Counted from the stretch's first letter, positions 23,738 to 35,592 are shown. The stretch is DNA of 64,000 bases from Harmonia axyridis (GCF_914767665.1 NC_059501.1:80884798-80948797), one strand, 5' to 3'. The notes: generated by a model not told the origin, from the sequence alone. Numbers and translations are program-made.

Positions 23738-24680
23738 AAAGGGTGTTTTTTTTAGAGCTTAGAACTTTAAATTGCAATAAAACAACGATGGATTGTTCAA
23801 TTGACATGAATTTTATTTATCCGCAAGATAATCTGGTGGCATTACATTTTAAATATGATTTTTGGCATATGACCGCCACGGCTGGCTCGGATGTAGTCCA
23901 ATCTGGATGTCCAATTTTCGATGACTTTTTCCAACATTTGTGGCCGTATATCGGCAATAACACGGCGAATGTTCTCTTCCAAATGGTCAAGGGTTTGTGG
24001 CTTATCCGCATAGACCAATGACTATACATAGCCCCATAGAAAGTAGTCTAGCGGTGTTAAATCACAAGATCTTGGAGGCCAATTCACAGGTCCAAAACGT
24101 GAAATTAGGCGGTCACCAAACGTGTCTTTCAATAAATCGATTGTGGCACGAGCTGTGTGACATGTTGCGCCGTCTTGTTGGAATCACAGCTCCTGGACAT
24201 CATGGTTGTTCAATTCAGGAATAAAAAAGTTAGTAATCAGGCTTTATACCGATCACCATTGACTGTAACGTTCTGGCCATCATCGTTTTTGAAGAAGAAC
24301 GGACCAATGATTTCACCAGCCCATAAAGCGCACCAAACAGTCAGTTTTTCTGGATGTAACGGTGTTTCGACATACACTTGAGGATTAGCTTCACTATAAA
24401 TGCGGCAATTTTGTTTGTTGACGTAGCCATTCAACCAGAAGTGCTCTTCATCGCTAAACAAAATAAAATGGACGTAGTGCGCGATACGTATTCCGCACAG
24501 AACCATTATTTTCGAAATAAAATTGCACTATTTGCAAGCTTTGTTCAGGCGTGAGTTTATTCATGATGATTGCCAAACCAAACTGAGAATAAATCACTTA
24601 ACAACTGTTAAATCGGTCGCCATCTTGAACAGTAATGCCAATTTAAAGTTATATACTTCGAAAAGAAACACCCGTTATAT
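23738..24680 (-). mobile_element. Mariner-like element, internal-deletion derivative
   Basis: Ends are aaagggtgttttttttagag on the left and gaaaagaaacacccgtta on the right. The reverse strand encodes pieces of a transposase: an N-terminus with LTPEQSLQIVQFYFENNGSV, then directly the DDE region (FSDEEHFWLNGYVNKQNCRI, then KNDDGQNVTVNGDRY), and the C-terminal IRRV-rich part. Stops and frameshifts are present. The junction RALRPF to FSDE skips roughly 100 residues and is identical in the copy at 52880. Confidence 0.85.
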
Positions 24681-25281
24681 CAATGCTTTCTACATTGAAT
24701 ATATCATCGATTTTTTCGGGAAAAACGAAAAGTTACCAACATTTTTTTTTCCTTCGCAAATTAAAAATATTATCTTTCTACAATGTAGATTATTGTTACA
24801 AAAAATTATGCTAAAACCCCATAAAAATAGATGGTTATAAGAGGAATAATCTATAATTTTGATGTGAACTGAGTAGTCACGTGGTGATATATCCCTTAAG
24901 AAAGAAAGCCACTTTTTACAGTTCAATAATAACATTTTGGATTACGAAGATCGAACAATAGTTGGTGTGCTATCTCCTCTGAAGGCATAATCTTATAATA
25001 TTCCTTACTGTTATTTTTCCAGAGTCTTTTAAAATAAGTGAGCTAGCCATTGAGCAACCGGTATAAATCTGCCAAACTCAAAAAGGCAGTTGCATCAAAA
25101 TTCAGGGAACTTCAATAATGGATATCTGAGAAATCCCACACAGATATTCCGATGAACTTTATTGTGGAAACGAAAACATGAAAATTTCAAAACGAATTTT
25201 CCAAGGATCAACGCGTAACTTGAAAAATATCGAGATACGAGGATTCAGATATTTATTATCTAGATTCTAGATCAATTCGTA
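24681..25281. other. Upstream region of AA15 gene 2
   Basis: AT-rich, with no exon or repeat partner found. The final stretch leads into the TATA box at 25282. Confidence 0.3.
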
Positions 25282-25288
25282 TATAAAA
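25282..25288 (+). promoter_or_regulatory. TATA box of AA15 gene 2
   Basis: TATAAAA lies 51 bases upstream of the chosen ATG (25333). This spacing favours ATG 25333 over the in-frame ATG at 25291, which would sit only a few bases from the TATA box, upstream of the likely transcription start. Confidence 0.6.
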
Positions 25289-25332
25289 GAGTGCTATTGT
25301 ATAATTTCAATCTGATTCCGAAAAATATCGAA

Positions 25333-28300
25333 ATGATTTTCAAGTGGTCCTTGTTGCTGATTAGTGTAATTTGTGTCCAGAAAATTTCTGGTCATGGAAT
25401 GATGTTGGAACCCCCCAACAGGAGTTCTCTATGGAGGTACCCTCAGGAATTTCCTGGAGCTATCCCAAATTACAACGATAATGAAAACTTTTGTGGGGGA
25501 ATGAGTGTAAGTTTTTTTTTTCAGTATTTAGATCGAAACTGTATCATTTTTATGGCTATTGGTATATTTTTGATCAGAAACCAAAACGATTTTTTTGGAT
25601 GTATAAAAAAGTTGAGCCCATATTGTTAAAATGCGGAATAATACCTACACAAAACAATCAATTTTTTTTGCGCATTTGTTTCAAATAAACATCATACTAT
25701 CAACTTGCCTATTTGTCTATTATTTTTTAATTTTGAGTAGAATACAGAAATCAAAAATATACGTAGAAAATCTTGAATAAAAAAAAAATTCCCCCAATTT
25801 CGAAAAAATATCATCTTTAATTCAATATACATTTCAGGTTCAATGGAACACTTTCGGAGGAAAATGTGGACTTTGTGGTGACAGATACGATAAACCTCAT
25901 CCTCAAGACAACGAGAACACTGGAAAATATGGCAAAATGGGAGTCGCAAGAACATACAAGTCTGGCTCAATAATCGATGTTCAAATACGTCTCACCACCA
26001 ATCATTTGGGCTATTTCGAATACAGGTTGGGAAAACTTTAAAAAATAGTACTATAATTCATTTATGTCCAGCCGTAAACACGATACCTCTTTTTCGATTT
26101 TTTTGTGTTAGATTCAAAACTATGAAAATATGGAAAAATGCATTTAGACGTGAGATAACAATTTCAAGCTCCAAGCAAGATTTCATTTTAACCAAAGCCG
26201 AAGAAAATACTCAATATTTCAGTTGAAATAGATCCAACCGAGTTGTGATTTTGTAAATTAATATGAAATAACAATTTCAAGCCTTGGGATTAATTTCGTA
26301 TTGTTGGTTCTAACAAAACCATATGAAATTCAAGCAGAATATAGAACTCAAATATCGAATATTTTTGTGAGCAGATGCAACTAGGTTGAAATTCAGTTTG
26401 TGAAAAAATTTCTCTAAATTCTAATGAAACAAGGACATCATGATATCATTTTTCAGATTTTTTGTAATTGAATCCTATCTCATATAAAATACAGGGTGTT
26501 CCTGAATTGGAGATACAAACAAAACTGACAGATCCTTCAGATCATATTAAGAAGAAAGTTCTATAAACATGGACCCACAAACCATTTGTTTTCGGTATAC
26601 ACGATGTTGACGTTTTTTTTTTCTTTTCATAACACCTTTCCTTCACGAGATATTCAACTCAAATTTTTCATAGATATTCCAATTTGAATTTTCCATCGTG
26701 TGATAAGATTATTTTGATGAAAATCTACAAGGTGATATTTTTTCTGGAACAGTGTCCGCTTCTTTCCTCTAGAACTTTTATTTGGTAGACGCCTAGTAGT
26801 TTAGATAAATGTAAAAAGAAACTTTGGTCTAGTACCTACTATACTTTTTAGTTTCTTGTAGTTTTGTCGTATATGCTACTGATTTCGAGAAAAAATTTCG
26901 AACAATTTTCTAGTACTCCTCAGGAAACTCCAAATTATTATAAGAATCCAGTTAGTAAGCTGTGTTTTGTTACTCATTTACCTAATCTCTAGAGAAGATT
27001 AATGAAGAATCGATAAACTGGTATAATCAAAGGTAATACCACGAGTGCTTCAAATAATATTGATAATTTTTCCTTTTCCCCGAAAACTTGTTTATTTGGC
27101 GGAAATATTAAAACCGATTTTATCTATACTGGGTTCTTTTTGATGTTTTTGCCTCAAATAAACAAATTTGAGTGATGAAAATGGAAAATTAACTCATAAT
27201 ATTTGAAGAACGAGTAGTATTTGAGAAGACTATTTTTTTATTAATTTAAATGGTCAATGATGCCACTGAAATGGTTCGTGTTCATTTTTCAATAATGCAC
27301 TTTAAGCTGTCAATAATGACTAATTCAAAGAAAATTCTGACGTTTTAATGTGAACAAGGTATCATCGATGAGGAAGTAGTATATCAATATAATCCCAAAT
27401 GATGACTGGAAGAATACATTGCTATTAGTTGAAACCACCAAAATATCATATTTTGACATGTGAAAAAAATGAGCATCACAACAAAGTAGCACTACCTACA
27501 AAAAACACCCTGTATCCACAAACAAAGCGTTTGCGGGACCATGTTTATAGGTCTTTTTTTAATTATCCAAGCAATTTCCTATTTTCCTTTTTTTTTGCTG
27601 TGCCTTTTAATTTTTATTTTACTAATACCTTTTTCAGTATTTGCGTATTGGAAAATCCAAATGCTCCAGAGACTGGTGAGGAATGTTTCAAAGCTGTAAC
27701 TTTGGACGATGGAAGGCCACACTACAGTGTTTCACGTGATGAAAAGATGATAAATCACAAAGTCAAGTTACCCGATGGTTTGACTTGTGATCGTTGCGTG
27801 TTTAGATGGCACTACAACACAGGTTTGTAACTTGAACATCACATGTATTTTTAGTTCTCGAACTCTTTTAGAAAAAAAAAGGAAATTCATAAATGAATTG
27901 GTGGAAATTAAAACAAAGATTGTAAATGTCCAGGATTGTACAAAGATATAGAAATTCCGGGAATTTCGAACTGAATTTTATATGGATTCATCTACGGCTC
28001 AAGCTGAATATCCATAACAAATTCCAAAATAATCGTATAAGAATTGTAGAAGTTAGCACTGTTAGGTGAAAGTCAGGACACAGACTGACAGCCAGACACG
28101 AAACCAAAGTTATTCAGTATACTTTGAAATTTATTTCGCCATCGGAAATGTTGAAATCGCAGTTATTTTTTTAATCCCAAAAGTGATTACAATGCTTTCT
28201 CTGTCTTGGGTGGATTCGGAAGCAATTAAAGAAACTGCTAGAGCCAGGGGCGGATACAGGAGGCGCCCCTATTTGAGCGAAGATACTTTATATTGATATA

Positions 28301-28557
28301 TGGGAAAAAATTCCAGTGGCTGGAGCAGAAAAACTATAGATGAAGAACCCTGATTTAAATGAAGTCTTGTTTATTACAAAATTGAGACATACTTAAATAA
28401 TAAACTTTCATAAAGCTTGGGAATTATATATATTTAAATGATGTTATTTATAATTTCAGGAAATAATTGGGGAAAATGTGAAGATGGTACATCCAAAGAA
28501 GGCTGTGGTCCACAAGAAACTTTCAGAGCTTGCGCTGATATACGAATCGAAGCATAG
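25333..28557 (+). CDS. AA15 lytic polysaccharide monooxygenase, gene 2
   Basis: Exons 25333-25506, 25838-26025, 27638-27822 and 28460-28557 join to 214 residues. The signal peptide MIFKWSLLLISVICVQKISG precedes HGMMLEPPNRSSLWR, so the brace His is mature residue 1. The second brace His is His114 in LTTNHLGYFEYR. The axial position holds Phe204 (QETFRACADI) where gene 1 has Tyr. FGGKCGLCGDRYDKPHPQ and CDRCVFRWHY are conserved AA15 blocks. Exon 2 and exon 3 have the same lengths as in gene 1 (188 and 185 nt) and all phases agree. Intron 2 holds a large MITE that is itself interrupted. AATAAA at about 28597. Secreted, single-domain. Confidence 0.94.
26490..27590. repeat. MITE of the acagggtgttcc family, interrupted
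   Basis: Starts tacagggtgttcctgaattg and matches 18602-19260 in order. About 400 bases (27050-27430) have no counterpart in that copy and look like an insertion. The match resumes near 27490 (caaacaaagcgtttgcggga) and fades by 27590, close to the exon 3 acceptor of AA15 gene 2. Confidence 0.7.
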
Positions 28558-29520
28558 ACATGTAAAATTGTGTATTATTGTATTGAGTGTAAAATCAATA
28601 AAGAATTCCCATTTTCAACTCTTTTTTTTAATTCATCAAATATGATTTTATTATTGTATATCAATACCAACAACTTTACAAAATTGTTTATTATTTCCTT
28701 TTTCTGTAAAATGTCCAAGACAATATCAGAATACTAAATGAAAAATCATATAATAATAATATAAGGTAATTTTCGAGGAGTGAACGAATAAAATTTTTGT
28801 ATTTTCTAAACAATTTTAATTAACACTTTGTAACTCATTCAAATTTATGATTGTGTATCATCAAGTTTCCAAAAAGATAACTTTTTCAAATTTTAATTTT
28901 AGAACATGAAATTCGTTCAGTAAGTAACAATCATAGGTTTCGACAGAATCTCTGGCCAACACAAGGATTTACCTTTCATTCAGGGGAGGTAAGGCTTCTC
29001 TAAAGGTTTATTCTTAAGAAGGAAAAACCAATAAATTGTATTATAAAGTTTTCAGTAAGAACAAAATTGTCTTTTTAGATTTTGGAGATTTTCGTTTTAT
29101 TTTTCAAAGTAATAAAGCTCGTGGTCAAAATTCTAATTATTAACTGAAATTTTCTCAGTTTATCTTTCGGAAAAAATATAGAAATAAAAATTAAAATATT
29201 CTTGGGAAATACAAAAGTCTTAAAAGTCATAAAATCAGAAAAATCAGTTGGTAGCCTGTATTCATATTTTTCATTAATATTTCTTAAGGAATACCTCAAA
29301 CGGTAATTTCAATAAGAATATTGCAATAAGAATATTCGAATATTTATAATTCCAAAGCCATAAATGTTAGGACTTCTGTAAAAAATAGTATTTCATCATG
29401 ACATCTTTCAATATCCTGATACGTTAGCATGTTAAGGGGAACTTTTTCCAGGGGAACAGCATATGCTTACTGAGATCCAGATATTTTTTTTGAGCCTACA
29501 GTAGGTACAAACTATTTCGT
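28558..29520. other. 3' UTR of AA15 gene 2 and spacer
   Basis: After the polyadenylation signal near 28597 I see only AT-rich sequence with short frames on both strands and no recognisable gene. Confidence 0.3.
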
Positions 29521-29521
29521 T

Positions 29522-30013
29522 CAAACTATATATCTTCCATTTTTCTTCTTCTTTAGAAATCTTTCTCATAGTATTACAGACAAGTTAGTCCCTTCGTTCT
29601 CTTTGATTCCCTATGATTTCCAAGTTAAAGATTTAGGCGAAGCGTTCTCAGTTGATTTAATAGTTTTTGGCGAGCCAAATTACGAGGTGCGCCCTCTCCC
29701 AGGGGTTTGGTGTTTCATTCAGAAATCGCTGCTGGACTCATCAGTTAGGATATCCAGCGATCTCTGCCCAAGACACACCCTCTCACACCATAATGGAGAG
29801 GTAACTCTGCTGCAACGCCGTGAAACCCAAAACGCCATCTTTGAGAGGACAGTGTCACTACAAATTAATTTATATGATGCCCTTTTCTCGCAGGACTGCG
29901 ATGTATTATTCCCAGACCCCTTATGGAATCAGTATGGCAATTTAGTGGCCCCAGGCATTTACACCTCTATGAATTTTCACAGCGTTTCACATTTATTTTC
30001 GGCTATTAGATAA
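29522..30013 (+). CDS. Unrecognised open reading frame
   Basis: An open frame runs from about 29522 to a stop at 30011-30013; residues from 29603 number 136. It includes AFSVDLIVFGEPNYEVRPLP and FPDPLWNQYGNLVAPG. Local GC content is higher than the surroundings, as in coding DNA. The first in-frame ATG is not at the start, so an upstream exon (possible acceptor ctttag near 29556) or a truncated 5' end is likely. It ends directly at a mariner relic. I do not recognise the family; it may be a fragment of a captured or mobile gene rather than a host gene. Confidence 0.3.
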   Translation, partial: QTIYLPFFFFFRNLSHSITDKLVPSFSLIPYDFQVKDLGEAFSVDLIVFGEPNYEVRPLPGVWCFIQKSLLDSSVRISSDLCPRHTLSHHNGEVTLLQRRETQNAIFERTVSLQINLYDALFSQDCDVLFPDPLWNQYGNLVAPGIYTSMNFHSVSHLFSAIR

Positions 30014-30019
30014 GACTTT

Positions 30020-31290
30020 ATTCGTCAACATTGTATCACCTTCGAGTTGATACATGTTCCCCAACGCTACTTTAACTTCTCAGTAACTTTTCTGTAAAAA
30101 GATTCGTCTTTCGAAATAGGCTACAACCTCAGCAATAATTTCTTCGTTAAAGCCGAATTCTTTGTCTGGAGCATTTTTTTGAGATCTGCAAAAAGCCAGT
30201 AGGGTCTGATCTGGAGAATAATCTGGGTGATCAAGCAGTTGGAAGCGCAATTCGTTTAGTTTGACGGATCCAGCATTTCTTCAAGAGGGGAAGGTATTAT
30301 GCGGCCAGCATCATCAGCCACTGGTTTAACCATGGTTTTCATCGACTTGTAACAAAGAGCTACGAACCAATAACGTTGTGAAATATTCACTCTAGATTAT
30401 TTCACCTTTGTCGATGAAGTACCAAGCACTTCGCAAAATACTATAAAAAATGTCATAACCTAACTATTTGATTTTGGTCTACTTTCACCGACTGCTTTCC
30501 ACTCAGCAGACTCTTTCTTTGCCTCAGGAGTATAGTGATGAATCCATGATTCAGCGACAAACAGTGAAGCGGCCGTTTCAGGAGCCTCTATTTGAGGGGC
30601 GGCAATTCGGCCCAGTTTGCAGGTAGCCTTTTCCTATTACATACCTCATTTTTGAAAGCAACATAAGGTTGCACCGATCCACTGCATTGGTCAACATTTC
30701 CTGCATAAAAAATCTACACACTGCCTCTACCAAACCGCCGGTATAAAAAATAGCACATGGCAGCCCAATCAATATAAACAAAATTCCCTATTATCCTCAT
30801 TGAAAGAGGGATAAAATCATTATGAATGCCAAATGTTTTCAAAGGAACACATGTTTCACTAGAATTTAATTTTTTTTCGCACTATTGCAATATTCCTCAT
30901 CGGAAGAAGAAAGTTCTATATTAATCATTGAAGCAAGTCCTGTTCTTTTTTTTTTGGGAGGGAGGTCATGTTGTTATTTATACTTGGCGGTGAGCAAGCT
31001 CAGCACAAATTTCTAGCAACGCTTTCTCATGAATAAATGCTCAATAATAGTGAATACACTGAAACAACTGCCGATTTCGAGCGATTTGAGCATTCAGCAT
31101 CTTTGATTGGAGGTTCTTCGAGCACGTACCTATTAAGTCAGAATACCCCGCCATTTAGACGTTGTTTTCGCTAGGAGCAGAGCCTCAATAGCACTCATCA
31201 ATTCATTTGTTTGCTTGAACAGTATTTTTCCCGCCAAAAAAAGCAATATTTAATCAATACACGAAACTCGTTTCTGTACATTTTTTAAAC
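30020..31290 (-). mobile_element. Degenerate mariner element with an inserted repeat
   Basis: Reverse-strand remnants in transposase order: N-terminus at about 31285-31130 (GGKNTVQANK, GSAPSENNV with stops), central ESWIHHYTPEAKKESAEW near 30550-30490, and C-terminus at about 30250-30060 (NEEIIAEVVAYFERR, then YQLEGD). A dispersed repeat (30555-30815) has inserted directly after the WIHHYTPE block. Catalytic continuity is lost. Confidence 0.7.
30555..30815. repeat. Dispersed repeat, copy 2
   Basis: Same family as 9138-9395: both contain cagtgaagcg, gaggggcggcaatt and a distal block ending in gaggga. It interrupts the mariner relic. Confidence 0.6.
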
Positions 31291-31935
31291 TACAACAAAT
31301 GTAGCGTCACTTGACGTTTTAATAATTCGATCCAAATTTTGAAATTTGAAGTATTATTGAAGTTTTGGTACCAACAAAAAAAAAAGTGGTGTGCCACTGA
31401 TTGTGCCTTCTGTACCCCAAGCCCGAGACTTATTGAGTGACGTACTATTAATCATTCGAAATATAGTGAGTTTCATATCGATCAGATCACAGATGTTGGA
31501 ATTTCAAGTGGCAAGGTTAAATTTTAAAAGATCTAATAAAAATAAATTGTCAAGTAGCATCCGAAAAACTTTAGAGATAACACTTCGAGTATTTTTCGGG
31601 ATAAATCAATGCATTTCTCACCATTGGTTTTTTCTGCGTTCTAAACTCAAGTAGATCCGTAAATACAACCTATTATCACAAAGATCAAGTTTCATACTTT
31701 CACTCATTTTTTTTACTCGTCCAGGCTTGAGATAAAAATAATAATAGAAAAACTTATCGTGATTACTACATATTATCTAAGCCAACGATCTCCAAAAACA
31801 CGAAAACAATGTTTTTGATGAAGGACTTCGGTTTTGCAAATCGGAAGATATTTAATAACAATTGATTATTTAAAAGATATAAGCGTAAAACGCAGTACAC
31901 TTGTCATTTTGCTGAAGTTTTTTCTGTGACTAACA
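31291..31935. other. Upstream region of AA15 gene 3
   Basis: No gene recognised. A weak TATA-like motif (gatataag, near 31876) lies about 60 bases before the ATG, in a position comparable with the TATA boxes of the two sister genes. Confidence 0.35.
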
Positions 31936-34900
31936 ATGTCGCCAACATTGATTCTGTTTGTTATTGGCCTGTGTTGCCTCAAAGAAACCTTGGGTCATGG
32001 GATGATGTTAGAGCCTCCAAATCGTAGTTCCTTGTGGAGATTCTACCCCCGTGTTCCTCCAAACTATGACGATGATGGCAACTTCTGTGGTGGTATGACG
32101 GTAAGTGCAATATGTAGATACCCTATTTAGAATTTCCAAAATTGGAAACGCCGACAGAATCTGTACCATTTCACTAGTTGCCTAATTCACTGACAAATTT
32201 TCTGGTTTGTGTTTGCTTTTAGTTGCTTGAAGATAGAATTAGTAAATTATATACCTACCGTAAAACTGAAGAAGTATATTTAGACAGCACCACTAACTTG
32301 ACTTCGCGAATGTTCCCTCAGAAAGAAAAGTTAGTAGCATTGAAGAAAATAGCCAATGCTATGCTACGACTAAGGCACCTTCCTAAGGAATGGAAGAAAA
32401 CCCACGTGGTTTCAATCCAAAAAGCTGGCATCAAAGTCGCTAAATTCCCGCAGAACAATCAGAATTCTCTCGGGGATAGGGAAGATCCCTGAAACTGAAT
32501 GAAAAGATCTGTAAAGATTGAAGGCAATAACGGAAGAATTGAAGATTACACTGTTGTGTTTTCGAAGCCAACACTACACTGTGCAACAAGTATCTACTCT
32601 GAGTAATGGAATAATTGACCGTAAACAAGTCACAAGGGCTGTGTTCTTGGATGTGGTGAAAGCGTTTGATAAAGTATGGATTGCTATGAAAACTGCTAGT
32701 GGCCGGTTTTCCAATTTTCATGGTCCGCCTTGTAGTCTCTTATCTGTGTTCTCGCAAGTACTACTGACGTAGTACTTTCTTCAAAGAGGACACTCTCAAC
32801 CGGAGTACCGCAAGGATCTCTGCTGGTACCGTTATTATTTATAATATAGGTATGCAGGTATCCGACATGCCGAAAATGGAGAAAACCTCCATGGTAGTTT
32901 ATGCTGGCGCTACCGCCATTCTTGATAGTGAGTGGTAACCCAAAAAGGCAACGAAAAACCTTCAAAAAGCAATCAAGACCTCAATCGTGGCTTGCTCGAT
33001 GGAGAATCGAAGTGAACCCTGAGAAGAGCGATGCTCTTCTCTTCATACGAAAGAGGAAGTATCTCCTAGGACACGTCGTAATGTTCGGTAGGAGGATCAA
33101 ATAGATAAACGAGTATCTGGGACAAGAAGCTCACTTAAAAACATCACGTCACATCAGCTGTGACGAAGTGTGTCCTCGAGAAGAGATTATTCTCCTACCA
33201 AGCCTTCATTCTACTCAAAAATGGGGCACTCATTTCAGGACGATGAGTTAAATTCGCGATACCTCAACATTAAAAATCAAGTGGCACTTTTATCTGCTAT
33301 TTTACTGATGCAAACATTTTTATTTTAAAGGTCCAATGGGATTCATTTGGAGGTAAATGTGGTGTATGTGGAGACGTTTACAACCAACCTCATCCTCAAG
33401 AAAATGAAAATACAGGAAAGTATGGAAAATTTGGAGTTGTAAGGACCTACAAATCTGGTAGTGCCATAGATGTTAGTGTACTCCTTACCACCAGCCATAG
33501 AGGAAACTTCAAATATAGGTAAAATTTCTCAGGATTTAAAATTCCATTCTAATCTTTATCAAGTATTTACAAGGACCGATCTTGACAGGTATCGAGTTCA
33601 TGGCAAGATATAAATCTTACATTTCATCGATGTTTGAACCTCCGTTTCAACTCCTTTAGATTTATTTTTTTTTTTTTAATAAATAAATAAATCTAAAGTA
33701 GTTGAAACGGAGGTTCAATAATCGATGAAATGTTAGATTTATATCTTGCCATGAACTCGATACCTGTCAAGATCTGTCCTTGTAAGTACTTGATTTTTTT
33801 CGGCCCTCCCTATAAATAACCGAAAAATTCGACAAATCAGACTAGAAAATAATAATTTTGTGGTTAAGACGGTTGCCAAACAGAAAAACTTTATTATTTG
33901 TTTCCATGCAAAAACTGTACAGGGTGATTCGGTAATAATGTCCAATCTTTGATTAATTGTAAATTCTCGACAATTCTACACTTAATAATCTGCTTTCGCA
34001 AAGATCTATCAATATCGAATAACTCTTGTCTATCATTTAAAATTCATACTTATATTATTGCATTTTTTTTTCAAAGAAATACGGTATCCGATTAATGATT
34101 TTATACAGGGTGGGCGATTATCGAGAACCAATTAGACGTTTATAGAGAAGTGGGCATATTTTAAATCTGAACATTGGGATTATAAGATTATTTATGTGCA
34201 CTGGAACTACAAACAATGTGGAACTACAAACAATGTGGATCTATAAAAATGTGAATCTACAGCTAATATGGATTTATGGGCAATGTGGATCTACCGGCCA
34301 TGTGGATTTACCGGCAATTTGGATCTGCCGATAATGTGGATCTATACTGACAATGTGGATCTACCGACAATATAGATCTACTACTTTAATACTACTGGCG
34401 TACTAGTTTTTTATTATAATCACATTCGCGGCTCTTTTCATTGTCGGCGCAATTCTGAAAAATAAATAATTTTTTCTTCGTAAACTCATTCGGAAAAAAT
34501 TAAAAATCAAAAAAATTGAAATCAGGTGATCAAGCATGCATACTCACTTTCACGAGCAATCCATCGATGCAGAAACGGTTCGTTTCAGTATTAACGAATT
34601 TGTTCGAGAAATATGTGGTGGGACCCCGTCGTGCAAAAACCACAATTTTTGCCTTAATGTATATCCTCTATAGTAATTCGTGGAAATTGCCGAATTTCAA
34701 TAAGAAATTTTAAAAATTTAAATTATTATTAGGAAAACCAAAATTTGTACTAACACTTCTAACTCCCGGTGAATAGCAATATTATTATATTATATAAAGT
34801 ATGTCGGGCTGATGAATTATATCTCTTACTTGTTACGTTCGAGAGTTATCTATATCACAGCGGCCGGACGGACAGAATCAATTTTGTCCTCGAATTCTTG

Positions 34901-35592
34901 ATCAGCGAGTCGAACTCAATCGTTTGACACCACTCTCATCCAAAATTCGAAAATTGTTTCCAGCTAAAAAACGCGCAAATAATAATTCTCAAAAATTTGT
35001 TTCAGCTTGTGTGTTATTGAAGATCCAAGCAAGCCAGAGAGTGGAGAAGACTGTTTCAAACCTCTCAAATTGGGTGATGGTAGCTCTCAATACAACGTTC
35101 CTGGTGAAGAAGGTGATTCCTTCACGGTGAACAGTACTCTTATACTTCCACCCAATTTGACATGTGACAGATGTGTGTTGAGGTGGCATTATACTGCTGG
35201 TAAGTTGAAACACCACATTCTAATTGACGTGATTGTTGTTATTGTACGTATACATATAATAAATTGGTATAAATAAACGTCAACATTGCCTCCTCTTGAG
35301 CATTGGCATGATTATCGGTTTTGTCTCAATTGATGTGAAAATTTGTTGCTACTTATGAATTTTGCATTGTTTTCAAATATCTAATTACTGCAAACCATGG
35401 ATATAAACCATATGCAATGTTCAGATTTGAAATTTTGAAAGGAGTTATTCTACTACAAAATACAACATCATTCACAGAAAAAATTTATTTACAGGTAATA
35501 ACTGGGGTAAATGTGACGATGGAACATATGGAGATGGATGCGGCCCACAAGAAACTTTCCGATCATGTTCAGATATCAAGATCGAAGCCTAA
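31936..35592 (+). CDS. AA15 lytic polysaccharide monooxygenase, gene 3
   Basis: Exons 31936-32100, 33331-33518, 35006-35199 and 35495-35592 give 214 residues. Signal peptide MSPTLILFVIGLCCLKETLG precedes HGMMLEPPNRSSLWR. The second brace His is His111 in LTTSHRGNFKYR (Ser replaces the Asn seen before this His in genes 1 and 2). The axial position is Phe204 (QETFRSCSDI). Exon 1 is three codons shorter than in gene 2 and exon 3 three codons longer, so total length is unchanged. The extra residues lie in GEEGDSFTVNSTLI, which also creates an N-glycosylation sequon. Ten mature cysteines are retained. Intron 1 holds a non-LTR relic; intron 2 a hairpin and a minisatellite. AATAAA near 35608 and 35633. 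Confidence 0.93.
32220..33200 (+). mobile_element. Non-LTR retrotransposon (jockey-like) reverse transcriptase relic
   Basis: Broken frames carry reverse transcriptase blocks in order: LPKEWKKTHVVSIQKAG (about 32374), AVFLDVVKAFDKVW (about 32639, catalytic Asp block), LSTGVPQGSLLVPLLF (about 32790) and WRIEVNPEKSDALLF (about 32998). The block with the paired Asp residues is lost and stops interrupt the frames. It lies sense-oriented in intron 1 of AA15 gene 3. 5' truncated, as usual for such copies. Confidence 0.8.
33560..33792. repeat. Near-perfect 230-bp hairpin
   Basis: The left arm from caagtatttacaaggaccga through ctcctttagatttatt is mirrored by the right arm from aaataaatctaaagtagttg to ctgtccttgtaagtacttg. 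About 100 bases per arm with few mismatches and a short T/A-rich loop. It is in intron 2 of AA15 gene 3. Confidence 0.85.
34202..34383. repeat. Minisatellite, ~18-20-bp unit
   Basis: About nine imperfect units built on caatgtggatctaccga follow each other in intron 2 of AA15 gene 3. Units vary in length and sequence (caaacaatgtggaactaca, gccatgtggatttaccg), suggesting old slippage growth. Confidence 0.75.

Noticed and set aside
25291..25332. Upstream ATG for AA15 gene 2
   Set aside because: It lies too close to the TATA box at 25282 and would add a polar stretch before the signal peptide; ATG 25333 matches the sister genes.
34202..34383. CRISPR-like regular repeat
   Set aside because: Units are directly adjacent, degenerate and without unique spacers, and the context is an animal intron.
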